Source of the DNA: CAJQHT01 sp038123275 | GTDB lineage: Bacteria > Pseudomonadota > Alphaproteobacteria > Rickettsiales > UBA1997 | Length of the DNA stretch: 64,000 nucleotides | NCBI GenBank assembly: GCA_038123275.1 | Contig: JAYORG010000004.1 | Span: 62,001 to 126,000 of the forward strand | Direction: 5' to 3' | Shown: positions 50,270 to 59,600 of the stretch, piece after piece | Numbering within the stretch: the first letter of the stretch is position 1 | How the letters are laid out: each line of letters begins with the position of its first letter | Translations under genes and position numbers: made by a program | The notes under the pieces: generated by a model | Told to the model about the DNA's origin: nothing | Database searches by the model: none | The model's input: only the letters and a program-made list of their open reading frames with translations

Positions 50270-53200
50270 CTATCCACCTCTTCCCCCAGTGGTAACTCCA
50301 CCATGTTTATGATCTACTACCCCATCTATCCTTGATTTGATAATTTCTTCAGCTACAGAGCTTTTAGTTTTTGGGGCAGAAAGGTCTGCATCTTTTTCTT
50401 CTTCTAGAGATTCTAGAAGCTTCTTTGCTAGTAGTTTGGCACTTTTAGGACTCTTTTCTTTAGCAAGGCATTGTTGTATTTCCTTTTCAGTTGGAACGAT
50501 AGAATCACCATCATATTCATTAATTGCTTCTAGGAGGTCAGGCGTGGTTTTTATGTTTTTCATCTGTTCTTTAAGTTTAGTAATTTCTCCTTTAAATAAT
50601 TTTATTAATGATTTTTTTGCTACATCCTCCGAGAAAGGATTTAACCCTTCTAATACCTCTTGCCAACCTTCAATTTTTGATTGTAGTTCTGTATAAGCTC
50701 CATATTTTGCTGCTAATATATCAAGAGCTATATCTTCAGGAGTAGTGGATACTTCATCTCTATCCTCATCTCCAAATCGTTCTATTATATCTTGTGCATT
50801 TTGCTGTAAAATAACAGGGGCTGCTTTAGCAAGATTAAATACAGCTTCTATATTGTCTATTACAATATCATCAAAGCTTGCTGATGTTTTTCTTTGTACA
50901 ATTACAGAAACCTTCTTATATTGCTTATCCATTAGTTTTGGATTTTTCTTTTTAAACTCGTCTTTATTTTCATTAAGAGATTCTACCACTTCTTTTATAA
51001 TAGCAGGCGGTTTAAGTGCGCCAATTTCCTCATCAATTCTAGCAAGTTCTTCGTTTGCATGTTGCGTAATACGCTTTGCAACATCTTGATCTGTGCTATT
51101 ATCAAAACCAAATCTACTTGATGAGGCAAGTTCTTCTAGGGCTAGACGTTGAGCATATAAAGTTTTTAATGATTCAAGACTATTTTCTAGCTCATCAGGA
51201 TCTTTTTCCTCTTCTTTTTCCTCTTCTTTTTCATCATTTGCTTCTACTTCATTTTCTTCTTCCATCATTTGTTTCATATACCGATCTTTTCCTTTAGAAA
51301 ATTCCTTTTTTGTATTGATTAAAGTTCTTGCAAGATCAAGTATGGCTGTAGTTTCATCTGCTACTTCATGCCCAAGTTTATCGTACATTGCCAAACAATA
51401 ATTTCCTTTAATTGTATTATAAGCTTTATCCATTAACTCAGAATCTACCTCTCTAAATTGACTAGAATTTTCCTCAAGCTCTGCAATCAAACCATCTCTA
51501 ATTTCAGGGTTCATGGAAAAAGTAGTAATTTTCTTGTTGAGTTTTTTAAGCTCTTTTTTAGCATATTTTGCTGCTCCTTTTGCAATAATTATTGTTTCTT
51601 CTTGTTCGGTACTAGTTGCATCTTTACCTAATAAAGCCTTTAAATCAATTTCATCTAAATCAATTTCATCAGCATCTCCTAACTTGGCAAGGTCTTCTAA
51701 TATTAGGCGTTGAGCAAATAGGTTTTTTAATACGATGGTTCTGTTTTTCATATATTGACTAGGAGACATGTCTTTTTCATCAACATCTACCTCATCAGCA
51801 TCAACCTCATCAGCATCAACCTCATCAGCATCAACCTCATCAGCATCAACCTCATCAGCATCAACTAATCCAGCTAGACTCTGAACATATTCGGCTTTAT
51901 TGTTAGCAAATTTATTCCTTTCCACAGCCTGCTTACTAGCAAAGTCAAGTACATTATTAACTTCACTAATCACATAACCGCTAGAATCCATTACTACTGT
52001 ATTTCTTATGTTATCCACGGACTCTTCAAATAATGCGGCATTCTCTTTCCTAAATTTTATTTTATCTTTGTCAAACTCTTCTATAACTGCTTCTCTAATA
52101 TCCAACGGAATTTGCAATTTATCAATTTGACGATTAATTGCAGTCAGTTCTAACTCAACTTGAGGAAATATTGTTATAGCAACTTGAGCATCTTTATTTG
52201 ATAATGCCTTTTTGGCAGCGCGGTTTAGTACTGCGTCAGTTCTTTTTCTAAATCTTACCCCCCTTTTTACACCCTTGCTTATGGCCATAATTTCTTCTAG
52301 CGCTAGACGTTGGGCATGTAGATCTCTTAAATTTGTACATTTTTCCCTCATATATTCCAAAGATGCATTTGCTATTGCCTGAGCTTCACTAGGAGCTTTG
52401 CTATCTATTTCTGGAGGCACTGTGTGAGATATTAATTTTTCAACATATTCATCTTTATTTCTAAGTAATTGGTCTTGAGCAATTAATATTAGGTCTAGCT
52501 TATCAAATAATCTTTCAGAAAGGTTACCTCTCATGGCAATTTCCATACTATGTAATCCGTTTATCATCACGTTTCTTACCAAAGTATCTTTATAGCTTTG
52601 GTAATCACTAGTTAGCTGTGCCGTGTTATTTTCATTTGTTATAAAGTCATTTTTTTCAAATTCTTTTTCTAGCTCTATTTTTATTGCATGAGGTATGGTA
52701 ATTGAATTAAATTCTTTTTTAATTTTATCAAGCTCTTTCCTGGCTTGATATAGCAAATCTTTTTTAAAGCTTTCTTCATCTTTACTTAATTTTGTTTTAT
52801 CAATATTTTTTAATTCCAAGAATTTTTTTAATGCCAATTGTTTAATGGTTAACTTCTTTAATGCTAAATATTGTGCTCTCATAAAGTTCAAAGCCTCTTT
52901 TTCTTGTACTTCTTTAGGCTCTTGACTAACATCTCTACTTCCCGTTATTGTTGTTAATTCAGCATCTTCATCCATTATTTCTTCAATAAAATCTTCATCT
53001 GCTAAAAACATACTATTAGCAACTTGAGCAAGTTTATGTTTGTTAGCATTTAAATTTCTTACTTCTATTCTTAACTCTGGCACAAGTCTTGCACAGTATC
53101 TTTCTATGGCATTGATTTCCTTTTTGCTGGCAAATTCATGTTCTGTTGATTTTCCTAACATCATTTGTGCTCTATCTACTAGGGATATAGCTCCCAGATC

Positions 53201-56200
53201 TGTTTGCTTTGCCTCTTGATGGGCAACTTCAAATATTCTGTTTATAGACTTGTCTTGCATTACTATTTTTGCTGTATTCCAGGCTCCTATATCTCCCAAT
53301 GCTATTTTACTAAGTGCTACATGAATTATTCTATTTTCTAATTTTTCTTTTTTAGCAATAAATTCATGTAAAATTTGAATATTTTCATTTTCGGTGAAAA
53401 ACTCTTCGCCATAACCTGCTGCTTTGGGTATATCAAAATGTAATTCTCTCATCTTTTTCCTCATCTTTGCCTTTTCTTTATCAGCTGCTTCTTTAAGAAA
53501 TATATTTAAGTCTCTATCTTCATTCTTTTCTCCATCTGGCAAAGTTTTAGATGTTGGTAAATTGTCAAATTTTGATAGCATCATATACTCCATTTGCATA
53601 TAACGTTCTTGACGTTCTATGGTTAAAACATCAATTTCTGGTGGAGATATTTCTTCTTTTGGTTCATTTACCTCTTCTTCTCCTATGGCCTCAAGGTCTT
53701 GTTGGGCTATTTTTTTTGTAAAGCTACTAAGATTTTCATTTGTGGCTATTTTACCCAATATAATTTCTTGTATTTCTCTTTTTGAAAGTTCCTCAGTGTC
53801 TATTGATTCTTCCCTTCCTTTTTCATCGCGTTCTTTTAGTCTTCTTGTATGAAGAAAATCACTTTTATAACTACTACCCAACATAAATCGAGCACTATCC
53901 ATTTCTTCTTTAAGTGCAGCTTGCTCTTTTCTTAATTCCAGAACTTTTCTTTGATTTGCTGCCGATATTGGTTGGCCTTTAGACTCTTTTCTAGCTTCTT
54001 GAAGTGCCAAAACAATTTCGTGGCCTTTATCACTCAATTTTTTTCTAAGTGGTTTTAGATATTCTTTTTTAGCAGCAACCTCTATTTTTATGGCTTCTAA
54101 GTATTCTTTTTTAAATTGTTTTTTAGCTTTTTGAAAATCCTTATTTGCCTTTTCTGTCTTAGTAGCATATAAATGATTTTTTACAGCTTCTCTTATTGCC
54201 ACATCTCTATTTCCAAGTTTAACAGTAGTTTCAGGGGTTTCTTCCTCTCTATTGCCAAATCTGTCATATCCTTTATTATATTGTTCTAATAGTGACACAT
54301 AAGGGTTTTTGCCGGCCTCTGGTTTTAGCCCCAGCATTTGTGCTGTTTGTAACTCTAGCTCTTCTTTTTTCCTAAAGGCGCCATCATTTCTTGTGTGATG
54401 ATAGTCAACTTTACGTGTAATACGGTTATTATAATTAGTAATGCTTTCTAACGCAGCATATCTTGCTTGAAGTTCTTGTTGGTTGTTAGTTTGTTCTTGT
54501 GTTTTACCACCTCTGTCAATGGAATCTATTAAGCTTTTATGTAAGTCAGGGCTAAATGGTTTGCCATCAAGCTCACCAGAAATTTGCATACCCCTAATAG
54601 CTTTCTTTTTATAAGGGCTAAGGCCATCTAATTCTGCTTGAGTTAATTTAATATCTTTTGCAGTTTTTTTGCCATTAACATCTTTACCAAATGTGGTTCT
54701 AACAACATAAATTTGTAAATCTGTACTTGGTGGTACAATTTCATATTTAATTCTAATAACTTCATCAGAGTCATTTTCAAAAGATATTTTATGACCATGT
54801 GAGTCATGAATTGAAATTGCAGCTGTTAAGTTAACGGTTTTATCTGTGGTTGTAAATTCAATAAAGGCAAACTGATGTTTATCATTGCCTTTCCCAGGCT
54901 TGTATCCAGCATGTTTTCCACGAGCAATTCTAACTCTTCCAAAGGGATTGTCTTCTCCTGTATCTGAATCCCATTCTCTATCAGTGTTTTTATTTTTATT
55001 ATCTTTGCTATCTCTTATTTGAGCGCTTATTTGTGCACCATAATTATTAACTTCTTCCCCATTTTCCCCTATAAAACTACCAGTATCTTCATATTCAGTC
55101 CAATTAATTGCGCCTCTCTCTCTTCTGCGTCTTCGTTTTTCTAATAGACCCATCTCTCCTGATTTATTCTCCAGATCAGCAGCTTCTTCTTTAGCTTTTT
55201 GTAGCTTAGTTTCACCAAACTTTAATCTTTTTTTCTTTTTTCCAAGAGATTCTTCTTTTTCATCCCCGTCTATTTCTAGTTCATCTTCTTCCTCCAAAAT
55301 TACTACAGGAGATTTGCTATCTGAGTCTACGCCATCAAAATCAGGCACAGAGTGTTCCGGTACAGATCCTGCGCCAGGAGTCCATTTAGGTTTTTTCTTA
55401 GGATGACTTCTTCCAAAAGGATCAGGGGGCAATTTTGTAGGTGCAGGCCCTAATTCATCCGGGCTTAATTCATTAGATCTCAACGCAGCATAAGTTTTAT
55501 CTGGCGCAAGCAAATCTTGCGTTCCATCATATCCCATAGGAGTTGTGATAATACCAAATTTACCAGTTTTTTGGCGCCCACTTATAGCTTTGGCTTGGTT
55601 GCCTCCTTCAATTTTATCATTAGCGTCATTAGGATCACAGTTCCAATTTCCAGCATTAGCCCCCCAAACATGTATACATTTTGGTCCTAATTTATTTTTT
55701 CCTTGTACTTTATTTCCAATACTACCAAACGAAACTCTATTTTTATATTTTTTTCTAAGTACGGCAACTTCTTTGCTGATGGTTTCAATTGTATCATCCG
55801 AAAGTTCTTTAGCTCCCCATTGTCCTACAGCAAGGCCAACTCCTAAATTATGACTACCACCTCCACCAGCTATAACAACCCTAATATCTTCATCGCTATC
55901 TAACAATTTTGCTAGTTCAGAAAATCTTTTATGAATGTGTAATTTTATATTATGTAATTTCTGTTTTTTAGTTTTTGCATTAGGTATTGGCTTTGCTCCC
56001 TTCTCTTCCCTTTTCTTCTTTTTCTTAGCTTTTTCTTCAATTTTAGCACCATTCTTATCTATAAATTTATCACTTTGATGGGCTTGCACGTTAGCATATT
56101 TGTCCGCATCTAAAGCTTGCAATTCTTCAACTAATTCTTCGCTAAAACCCTCTCTTACTCTAATTTGCCCATGTTCGTCTAGTTCCTCTCTTAATGTTTC

Positions 56201-56758
56201 TCTTACTCTCATCCAACATTTTCCAAGATGGCTTGGCCCTGCTTTTGCAGGTGGTATTATTTTACCTGTTTTGTCATGTATTTGCGCATTTCCCCAAAAA
56301 CAATCTAAATTTTTAGGTGTAAATCCTGAATTTGCCGTATCTTCTATAATAATTTGGTCACCAGAAGCAAGCAATGCTTTAAGAATTTCAGGATTTTGTG
56401 TAACCTTCATTAATAGAATTTCTTCCATTATTCTTATTTTTGGGTTGTCAATACTTTCAAAAGCTTTGCGTTTAGAAGGATCACTCCAAAAGATTTTATT
56501 TTGTAACTCTGGCGTTTTACCAAGTCCCTGTAATGCTTTGCCTCCATTGCTGTGATTAGTTAAGGCATTATGAGCTGTATCAGATCCAGGGTTTTTCATG
56601 GCCTGGAAAATAGCTTCTGATTTATGAACGGTATGTGATGGCGTGTCGCTTCTTAATCCATAAACAGTAACTTCGTCATCAGAAGTATTAGAAAAGTGAT
56701 AATGAGCTTTATGCCCTGGAAATTCTGGATTATTTTTATGGTAAAATTTTATCGTCAT
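50270..56758 (-). CDS. Giant 2162-residue protein with N-terminal NADAR domain
   Basis: Residues 1-190 match the NADAR/YbiA fold: TVHKSEAIFQAMK with Glu48, IFWSDPSKRKAF, ILLMKVTQNPEILKALLASGDQIIIED, DCFWGNA and LGKCWMRVRETL. Such enzymes cleave N-glycosidic bonds in ADP-ribosylated bases or riboflavin metabolites. Residues about 292-430 form a second globular segment with VVIAGGGGSHNLGVGLAVGQWG. Most of the remainder is charged helix with at least five degenerate repeats of about 200 residues, marked by L-x-x-L-[YHF]-AQRLALEEL. The C-terminus is TTGGRGG. No signal peptide. A secreted effector or toxin-like role is inference. Confidence 0.85.
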   Translation of the reverse strand: MTIKFYHKNNPEFPGHKAHYHFSNTSDDEVTVYGLRSDTPSHTVHKSEAIFQAMKNPGSDTAHNALTNHSNGGKALQGLGKTPELQNKIFWSDPSKRKAFESIDNPKIRIMEEILLMKVTQNPEILKALLASGDQIIIEDTANSGFTPKNLDCFWGNAQIHDKTGKIIPPAKAGPSHLGKCWMRVRETLREELDEHGQIRVREGFSEELVEELQALDADKYANVQAHQSDKFIDKNGAKIEEKAKKKKKREEKGAKPIPNAKTKKQKLHNIKLHIHKRFSELAKLLDSDEDIRVVIAGGGGSHNLGVGLAVGQWGAKELSDDTIETISKEVAVLRKKYKNRVSFGSIGNKVQGKNKLGPKCIHVWGANAGNWNCDPNDANDKIEGGNQAKAISGRQKTGKFGIITTPMGYDGTQDLLAPDKTYAALRSNELSPDELGPAPTKLPPDPFGRSHPKKKPKWTPGAGSVPEHSVPDFDGVDSDSKSPVVILEEEDELEIDGDEKEESLGKKKKRLKFGETKLQKAKEEAADLENKSGEMGLLEKRRRRRERGAINWTEYEDTGSFIGENGEEVNNYGAQISAQIRDSKDNKNKNTDREWDSDTGEDNPFGRVRIARGKHAGYKPGKGNDKHQFAFIEFTTTDKTVNLTAAISIHDSHGHKISFENDSDEVIRIKYEIVPPSTDLQIYVVRTTFGKDVNGKKTAKDIKLTQAELDGLSPYKKKAIRGMQISGELDGKPFSPDLHKSLIDSIDRGGKTQEQTNNQQELQARYAALESITNYNNRITRKVDYHHTRNDGAFRKKEELELQTAQMLGLKPEAGKNPYVSLLEQYNKGYDRFGNREEETPETTVKLGNRDVAIREAVKNHLYATKTEKANKDFQKAKKQFKKEYLEAIKIEVAAKKEYLKPLRKKLSDKGHEIVLALQEARKESKGQPISAANQRKVLELRKEQAALKEEMDSARFMLGSSYKSDFLHTRRLKERDEKGREESIDTEELSKREIQEIILGKIATNENLSSFTKKIAQQDLEAIGEEEVNEPKEEISPPEIDVLTIERQERYMQMEYMMLSKFDNLPTSKTLPDGEKNEDRDLNIFLKEAADKEKAKMRKKMRELHFDIPKAAGYGEEFFTENENIQILHEFIAKKEKLENRIIHVALSKIALGDIGAWNTAKIVMQDKSINRIFEVAHQEAKQTDLGAISLVDRAQMMLGKSTEHEFASKKEINAIERYCARLVPELRIEVRNLNANKHKLAQVANSMFLADEDFIEEIMDEDAELTTITGSRDVSQEPKEVQEKEALNFMRAQYLALKKLTIKQLALKKFLELKNIDKTKLSKDEESFKKDLLYQARKELDKIKKEFNSITIPHAIKIELEKEFEKNDFITNENNTAQLTSDYQSYKDTLVRNVMINGLHSMEIAMRGNLSERLFDKLDLILIAQDQLLRNKDEYVEKLISHTVPPEIDSKAPSEAQAIANASLEYMREKCTNLRDLHAQRLALEEIMAISKGVKRGVRFRKRTDAVLNRAAKKALSNKDAQVAITIFPQVELELTAINRQIDKLQIPLDIREAVIEEFDKDKIKFRKENAALFEESVDNIRNTVVMDSSGYVISEVNNVLDFASKQAVERNKFANNKAEYVQSLAGLVDADEVDADEVDADEVDADEVDADEVDVDEKDMSPSQYMKNRTIVLKNLFAQRLILEDLAKLGDADEIDLDEIDLKALLGKDATSTEQEETIIIAKGAAKYAKKELKKLNKKITTFSMNPEIRDGLIAELEENSSQFREVDSELMDKAYNTIKGNYCLAMYDKLGHEVADETTAILDLARTLINTKKEFSKGKDRYMKQMMEEENEVEANDEKEEEKEEEKDPDELENSLESLKTLYAQRLALEELASSSRFGFDNSTDQDVAKRITQHANEELARIDEEIGALKPPAIIKEVVESLNENKDEFKKKNPKLMDKQYKKVSVIVQRKTSASFDDIVIDNIEAVFNLAKAAPVILQQNAQDIIERFGDEDRDEVSTTPEDIALDILAAKYGAYTELQSKIEGWQEVLEGLNPFSEDVAKKSLIKLFKGEITKLKEQMKNIKTTPDLLEAINEYDGDSIVPTEKEIQQCLAKEKSPKSAKLLAKKLLESLEEEKDADLSAPKTKSSVAEEIIKSRIDGVVDHKHGGVTTGGRGG
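51791..51865 (-). repeat. 15-bp tandem repeat (VDADE) in the giant gene
   Basis: Five exact copies of CTCATCAGCATCAAC, encoding five VDADE units in an acidic linker between the large repeats. Identical copies suggest replication slippage and possible length variation. Confidence 0.93.
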
Positions 56759-56807
56759 CTATTTGAATGCAAATTTTCTATTTAATTAAAAATAATATGG
56801 ACAACTC

Positions 56808-56836
56808 ATTATAGCACAAAAAATAAGCTCTGTCTA
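56808..56836 (-). promoter_or_regulatory. Sigma-70-type promoter of the giant gene
   Basis: TAGACA (56836-56831), 17 bases, then TATAAT (56813-56808) with an upstream TGC (extended -10). It lies about 50 bases before the ATG at 56758. Confidence 0.75.
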
Positions 56837-56850
56837 GTATTTTATAAAAA

Positions 56851-57651
56851 TTATTTAGAATTATTAAACCTAATAAGGCCAAATAAGATAATTAAGGTTG
56901 AAACATAGCCAATTAATTGCAATGCCGAAGGGCGAGAAACATAGCCTATAATAATATTTAAGAAGGTGCCCATAAAGCCATCATCGGCAATTAAAAAAGA
57001 ACTATCCCACATTTGATATTTTATTTCTCCAACCACACCAGCACTTGCTAGGTACCCTAAAGAACTTGCCACCAAGCCAGCACATAAGAAAATAAGTAAA
57101 GTAGTTGTAACACTGAAAAAATATTTCCCCAAAGTTTTTAAAAGGCCAAAATAAAAAGCAAAACCAACAATAATTCCACAAATTAACCCTAAGGCACCAC
57201 CCAAAATTAATTCGTAAACATTAACGCCAGACATATAGTAACTATAGCTAAATAACACAATTTCAGCCCCTTCTCTAAGAACCGACAAAGATACAATTAT
57301 AAATAGGGTGTAAAGAGAACTTTCGCCATCAATAACTTTTTTGCCTAAATTTTTTAGATCTTTTGATAGAGATTTTGCATGGTTTTTCATCCAAATTACA
57401 GTATATCCAATCATCAAACTTGCTAAAAATAAAATAATAGCACTAAAAATTTCCTGACCCATTCCGTCAAAAGAATCAGAAATTTTGTCAGTAAAAAACG
57501 CTAATATAATTGAACCAACAACGCCTGCTAAAAGCCCATAATTAATCCATAAAGTTCTGTTCTTAACTCCATTTGTGGCTCCAAAAAGAATCGATAAAAT
57601 TAGAGCTATTTCTATTATTTCTCTAAAAATTATTATGGCTATTTGTAACAT
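56851..57651 (-). CDS. FTR1-family iron permease
   Basis: 266 residues with seven hydrophobic segments. The two FTR1 iron motifs REIIE (10-14) and REGAE (126-130) are in place. Partners such as an EfeO/EfeB or a multicopper oxidase are not adjacent. The Fur-box-like palindrome just upstream suggests induction under iron limitation. The assignment from the paired R-E-x-x-E motifs is strong; the iron species is not shown. Confidence 0.9.
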   Translation of the reverse strand: MLQIAIIIFREIIEIALILSILFGATNGVKNRTLWINYGLLAGVVGSIILAFFTDKISDSFDGMGQEIFSAIILFLASLMIGYTVIWMKNHAKSLSKDLKNLGKKVIDGESSLYTLFIIVSLSVLREGAEIVLFSYSYYMSGVNVYELILGGALGLICGIIVGFAFYFGLLKTLGKYFFSVTTTLLIFLCAGLVASSLGYLASAGVVGEIKYQMWDSSFLIADDGFMGTFLNIIIGYVSRPSALQLIGYVSTLIILFGLIRFNNSK

Positions 57652-57663
57652 TTTTTCTTATTT

Positions 57664-57684
57664 AATTGATAATCATTATCAATT
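57664..57684. promoter_or_regulatory. Fur-box-like palindrome upstream of FTR1
   Basis: Perfect palindrome: arm AATTGATAAT, a central C, arm ATTATCAATT. GATAAT/ATTATC is the core of Fur sites. It lies 12 bp before the FTR1 start, an operator position, and between divergent FTR1 and proS. Confidence 0.8.
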
Positions 57685-57760
57685 TAAGGTTAAATTAAAA
57701 AACTATCAAGATATTATTCTTGATATTATTTCTGGGGATTTTATAGTGTAGAGATCTTTT

Positions 57761-57815
57761 TTGTTGGAAGCTGGCTTTGACCCCTTATTATAGAGGCGAA
57801 GCCAGCTTCCAACAA
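57761..57815. repeat. Palindromic copy of dispersed repeat family A
   Basis: Arms TTGTTGGAAGCTGGCTT (57761-57777) and AAGCCAGCTTCCAACAA (57799-57815) are perfectly complementary over 17 bp. The loop TGACCCCTTATTATAGAGGCG matches the core of the copies at 44467 and 44578. It lies 22 bp before the proS ATG, so it would form a hairpin in the proS leader if transcription starts upstream of it. Confidence 0.88.
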
Positions 57816-57837
57816 ATACCATGTTAATCATTGAATT

Positions 57838-59124
57838 ATGCGCCTATCAAATTATTTTCTACCAACATTAAAAGAAAACCCAATTGATGCTAAAATTGTT
57901 TCGCATCAATTAATGATTAGATCTGGTATGATAAATCAAACTAGCTCTGGTATTTATTCATGGCTGCCTATTGGTCTTAGGGTTTTAAATAAAATTAAAG
58001 ACATTATCAGAGAAGAAATTGACAAATCAGGCTGCCAAGAAATTTTAATGCCAACAATTCAGCCTAAAGAATTATGGGAGGAATCTGGTCGCTATGACGA
58101 TTACGGCAAAGAAATGCTTCGTATAAAAGATCGCCATGATAGAGACATTCTTTATGGTCCAACTCATGAAGAAATTGTTACTGATATTTTTCGCAAAAAC
58201 ATTACTTCCTACAAAGATTTACCCAAAAATCTTTATCAAATTCAATGGAAATTTAGAGATGAAATTCGCCCACGTTTTGGCGTGATGCGAGGCAGAGAAT
58301 TTTTAATGAAAGATGGTTATTCTTTTGATCTTGATTTTGAGTCTTCTAAAAAATCTTACGATTTAATGTATAAAACCTATTTTAAAATTTTTAAAAGAAT
58401 GGGTCTAAATGCTATTGCCATGAAGGCTGACACAGGTGCCATTGGTGGTGATTTAAGTCATGAATTTCACATTTTGGCTGACACTGGAGAAAGTGCTGTT
58501 TATTATGATAAAAAATTTGATGATCTAATAAAAGAAGACAATCTAGATATTAAAACCATGCAGTCACTTTATGCTGCTGCAGATGAGTTACATGATGAAA
58601 AAAAATGCCCATTAAAAAAAGAAGAACTAGCCTCAAAAAGAGGCATTGAAATTGGTCATATTTTCCATTTTGGTGATAAATATTCTAAAGCTATGAATGC
58701 CAAAGTTATGGGAAATGACGGAAAAGATATTTATCCTCAAATGGGATCATACGGTATTGGTGTTTCGCGTTTAGTTGCAGCAATTATTGAGTCAAGCCAC
58801 GATGAAAATGGTATTATTTGGCCCAAATCAGTTGCTCCTTTTCAAGTTGTTATTATTAATGTTAAAACTGGCAACGAAGAAATTGATAAAGAATGCCAAA
58901 AACTTTATGAACAATTACAAGAAAATAATGTGGAAGTTCTTTATGACGATAGAAAAGTTGGCTTAGGACAAAAATTTGCTGTAGCTGATTTAATTGGCGT
59001 TCCAACCACAATTGTTATTGGTCCAAATTCCATTAAAAATGGTAAAGCTGAAATAAAAGATAGGAAAACAGGAGAGAAAAAGGAGGTTGATTTATCTTCT
59101 ATTCTTACCTTGGTGTCATCTTGA
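57838..59124 (+). CDS. proS: Prolyl-tRNA synthetase, short alphaproteobacterial form
   Basis: 428 residues, the short ProRS form lacking the inserted editing domain. Class II motifs are present: MIRSGMINQTSSGIYSWLPIG, motif 2 with FRDEIRPRFGVMRGREFLMKDGYSFD, and motif 3 GSYGIGVSRLVAAIIE. The anticodon-binding domain follows. Its final codons and stop lie in dispersed repeat B, which begins at 59114. This ProRS type is usual in Rickettsiales and other alphaproteobacteria. Confidence 0.95.
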   Translation: MRLSNYFLPTLKENPIDAKIVSHQLMIRSGMINQTSSGIYSWLPIGLRVLNKIKDIIREEIDKSGCQEILMPTIQPKELWEESGRYDDYGKEMLRIKDRHDRDILYGPTHEEIVTDIFRKNITSYKDLPKNLYQIQWKFRDEIRPRFGVMRGREFLMKDGYSFDLDFESSKKSYDLMYKTYFKIFKRMGLNAIAMKADTGAIGGDLSHEFHILADTGESAVYYDKKFDDLIKEDNLDIKTMQSLYAAADELHDEKKCPLKKEELASKRGIEIGHIFHFGDKYSKAMNAKVMGNDGKDIYPQMGSYGIGVSRLVAAIIESSHDENGIIWPKSVAPFQVVIINVKTGNEEIDKECQKLYEQLQENNVEVLYDDRKVGLGQKFAVADLIGVPTTIVIGPNSIKNGKAEIKDRKTGEKKEVDLSSILTLVSS

Positions 59125-59184
59125 ACTTAGATAATCTTGAAATCCTTTTAGGATTTCCAGAGTCTCTTATGTGGCAAGATCTCA
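59114..59184. repeat. Dispersed hairpin repeat, family B, copy 2
   Basis: Same ends as 48620-48689. The inner hairpin here is GAAATCC...GGATTTC, a different stem sequence from copy 1 that still pairs. It supplies the stop codon of proS. Confidence 0.8.
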
Positions 59185-59227
59185 ACCATCAAGAGCAATA
59201 TTAATATTAAATCTTTTACTAATTAAA

Positions 59228-59572
59228 ATGACAAAAATATACCATAATCCGCGCTGCACAAAATCTCGTCAAACTTTAGAACTGTTAAAAGAAAAGGGCA
59301 TTGACCCTCAGATTATTCTTTATTTAGAAAAAGGTTTAGAAGTTGCAGAAATTAAAAATATTCTTACTTTATTAAATGCTAGTCCAAGAGATATTATCAG
59401 AAATAAAGAAGCAGAATTTAAAGAACAAAATTTAGGCGATAAATCTGTATCAGATGATGAGATAATAAAGGCAATTTCCAATACACCAAAACTATTAGAA
59501 AGACCAATAGTTATTAATGGCAAAAAAGCTGCAATTGGAAGGCCACCAGAAAATATCCTAGAAATCATTTAA
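59228..59572 (+). CDS. ArsC-family thioredoxin-fold reductase
   Basis: 114 residues from the ATG at 59228; an upstream in-frame start at 59171 would add an unconserved stretch read from repeat B. The opening TKIYHNPRCTKSRQTLELL has the ArsC Cys10 with a nearby Arg14 (CxxxR), and LLERPIVINGKKAAIGRPPENIL is the conserved C-terminus. It is a glutaredoxin-coupled arsenate reductase or a Spx/YffB-like relative. No other ars gene is near, so the substrate is uncertain. Confidence 0.85.
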   Translation: MTKIYHNPRCTKSRQTLELLKEKGIDPQIILYLEKGLEVAEIKNILTLLNASPRDIIRNKEAEFKEQNLGDKSVSDDEIIKAISNTPKLLERPIVINGKKAAIGRPPENILEII

Positions 59573-59600
59573 TTAATCTTAAACAATAATCTAAATCAGT

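Noticed and set aside
51791..51865. 15-bp direct repeats as plasmid-type iterons
   Set aside because: They lie in the open frame of the giant gene and encode VDADE; no replication gene is adjacent.
55545..56555. Plus-strand open frames opposite the giant gene
   Set aside because: They are shadows of the long minus-strand frame, with serine/leucine-rich composition typical of antisense translation.
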